64,000 bases of DNA from Mycoplasmopsis gallopavonis (lineage in GTDB: Bacteria > Bacillota_I > Bacilli_A > Mycoplasmatales > Metamycoplasmataceae), in contig NZ_LR215032.1 in NCBI RefSeq assembly GCF_900660635.1, positions 186,001 through 250,000 on the forward strand. Direction: 5' to 3'. The translations under genes were made by a program, and so were the position numbers. The first letter of the stretch is position 1. Each line of letters starts with the position of its first letter. The notes beneath the pieces are model-generated. The model was not told where the DNA came from. It did no database searches and saw nothing but the letters and a program-made list of their open reading frames with translations. Shown piece by piece: positions 63,379-64,000 of this stretch.

Positions 63379-64000
63379 TATTAGAACCTCCAAATTCAAA
63401 GTCCACAACAATAACACTCATATTATCGTTTGATTGATTGATTGTGGCTTTTTCAAGAATTTTTGTTCCTATAAATTCAGGAGTTCCTGATAATGAAGTT
63501 AGGTATTCAAGTTCAGAATGATATAAAAATTCATGAACACCATCAGATGTAAGAAGAAGTCTTTTAACATTCGAATAGCTTTTTTCGTCAAAATCATAAA
63601 TTTCGACAGTTGTACTCATCATTGGTCCAATTGAACTAGTTAAATAACGAGCTTTTTCGTTCGAAAAAGCTTGCACAAAATCAAGTCCTCTATCAATCAT
63701 TGAATTTCCGACATTTTGATCTTTTGTAATTTGAATTAATTCATTTTTGTGAGTAAAAGCATAAGCTCTTGAATCACCAGAATTAAAAACAAAAAAACGA
63801 CGAAGCTTAGGAATTATAATTGCTGCAACTAAGGTAGTTCCCATTTGCATTTTGCTAGGATCTTGATCAACTTGTTTTTTAAGTTCCTTTTTAGCAGTTT
63901 CAATCGCAATACCTATTCACTTTTTAGTTTGAATAGCATCTTGGAATTTATAACCACCTGCAATATTTTGAAACTGTAGTCCAAGAGAAGAAACAAGCAT
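63371..64000 (-). CDS. prpC: PP2C-type Ser/Thr protein phosphatase, N-terminal part outside window
   Basis: Counteracts PrkC. The 210 residues in the window include MQMGTTLVAAIII, NSGDSRAYAF, the metal-binding TSDGVHEFL and NQSNDNMSVIVV, the C-terminal half of a PPM/PP2C fold. The N-terminal metal motif (DGMGG) lies beyond the window end. UGA reads as Trp (KKWIGI). The phosphatase-kinase pair followed by rsgA and rpe is a conserved order. Confidence 0.93.

Noticed and set aside
1..64000. CRISPR array, prophage or integrative conjugative element
   Set aside because: No regularly spaced repeats, and no phage structural, integrase or type IV secretion genes are visible; all repeats are explained by IS copies or target duplications.

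Overview
This 64 kb window is chromosomal DNA of a mycoplasma. The DNA is very AT-rich, UGA is read as Trp in almost every gene, and lipoproteins, IS elements and housekeeping genes are close relatives of those in the Mycoplasmopsis/Metamycoplasma branch. That placement is an inference from gene content, not from a search.

Layout. (1) 1-10.3 kb, minus strand: end of the c-di-AMP synthase gene cdaM, a small membrane protein, metK behind an S-box (SAM-I-like) riboswitch, a 2010-residue membrane-anchored coiled-coil protein, rbfA and deoB. (2) 10.4-11.7 kb: a frameshifted azoR and an orphan AbiEi-type antitoxin with a palindromic operator over its promoter. (3) 11.8-14.9 kb: a hybrid IS1634-like element split by an IS3-type element. 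(4) 15-20.5 kb: a small S1-like protein, a tail-anchored coiled-coil protein and a putative immunoglobulin-blocking (MIB-like) protein. (5) 20.5-27.3 kb: stacked IS elements between the MIB gene and a convergent gene, with 43-bp and 228-bp target duplications. (6) 27.2-37.9 kb: one 3584-residue lipoprotein gene with an N-terminal SGNH/GDSL hydrolase domain. (7) 38.2-44.7 kb: the nif3-like, rpoD, dnaG and glyS genes, then tdk. (8) 44.7-48.4 kb: whiA, its middle replaced by IS DNA. (9) 48.4-51.1 kb: proS, tRNA-Gln, tRNA-Tyr, smpB and tmRNA. (10) 51.2-60.6 kb: an accessory segment downstream of tmRNA, holding an AlbA_2/ATPase regulator, an unknown 208-aa protein and a five-level nest of IS3- and IS30-type elements. 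(11) 60.7-64 kb: tRNA-Gly and the rpe-rsgA-prkC-prpC cluster.

For reference the IS elements are named here: IS-A and IS-B, two variants of an IS1634/IS4-type element; IS-beta, IS3-type, 1268 bp; IS-gamma, IS3-type, 1324 bp; IS-delta, IS30-type, about 1326 bp; IS-epsilon, IS3-type, 1333 bp. Element lengths agree exactly between copies once nested insertions and target duplications are subtracted, which strongly supports the reconstruction.

The most notable observations are the IS stratigraphy (palindromic 19- and 23-bp target duplications of IS-delta, a 15-bp duplication by IS-epsilon, a 228-bp duplication that left both convergent genes intact), loss of whiA, the metK riboswitch, and the operator of the orphan AbiEi-like gene. 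I found no CRISPR array, no prophage and no obvious complete new multi-gene system. The two genes beside tmRNA are the best candidate for an undescribed accessory module.
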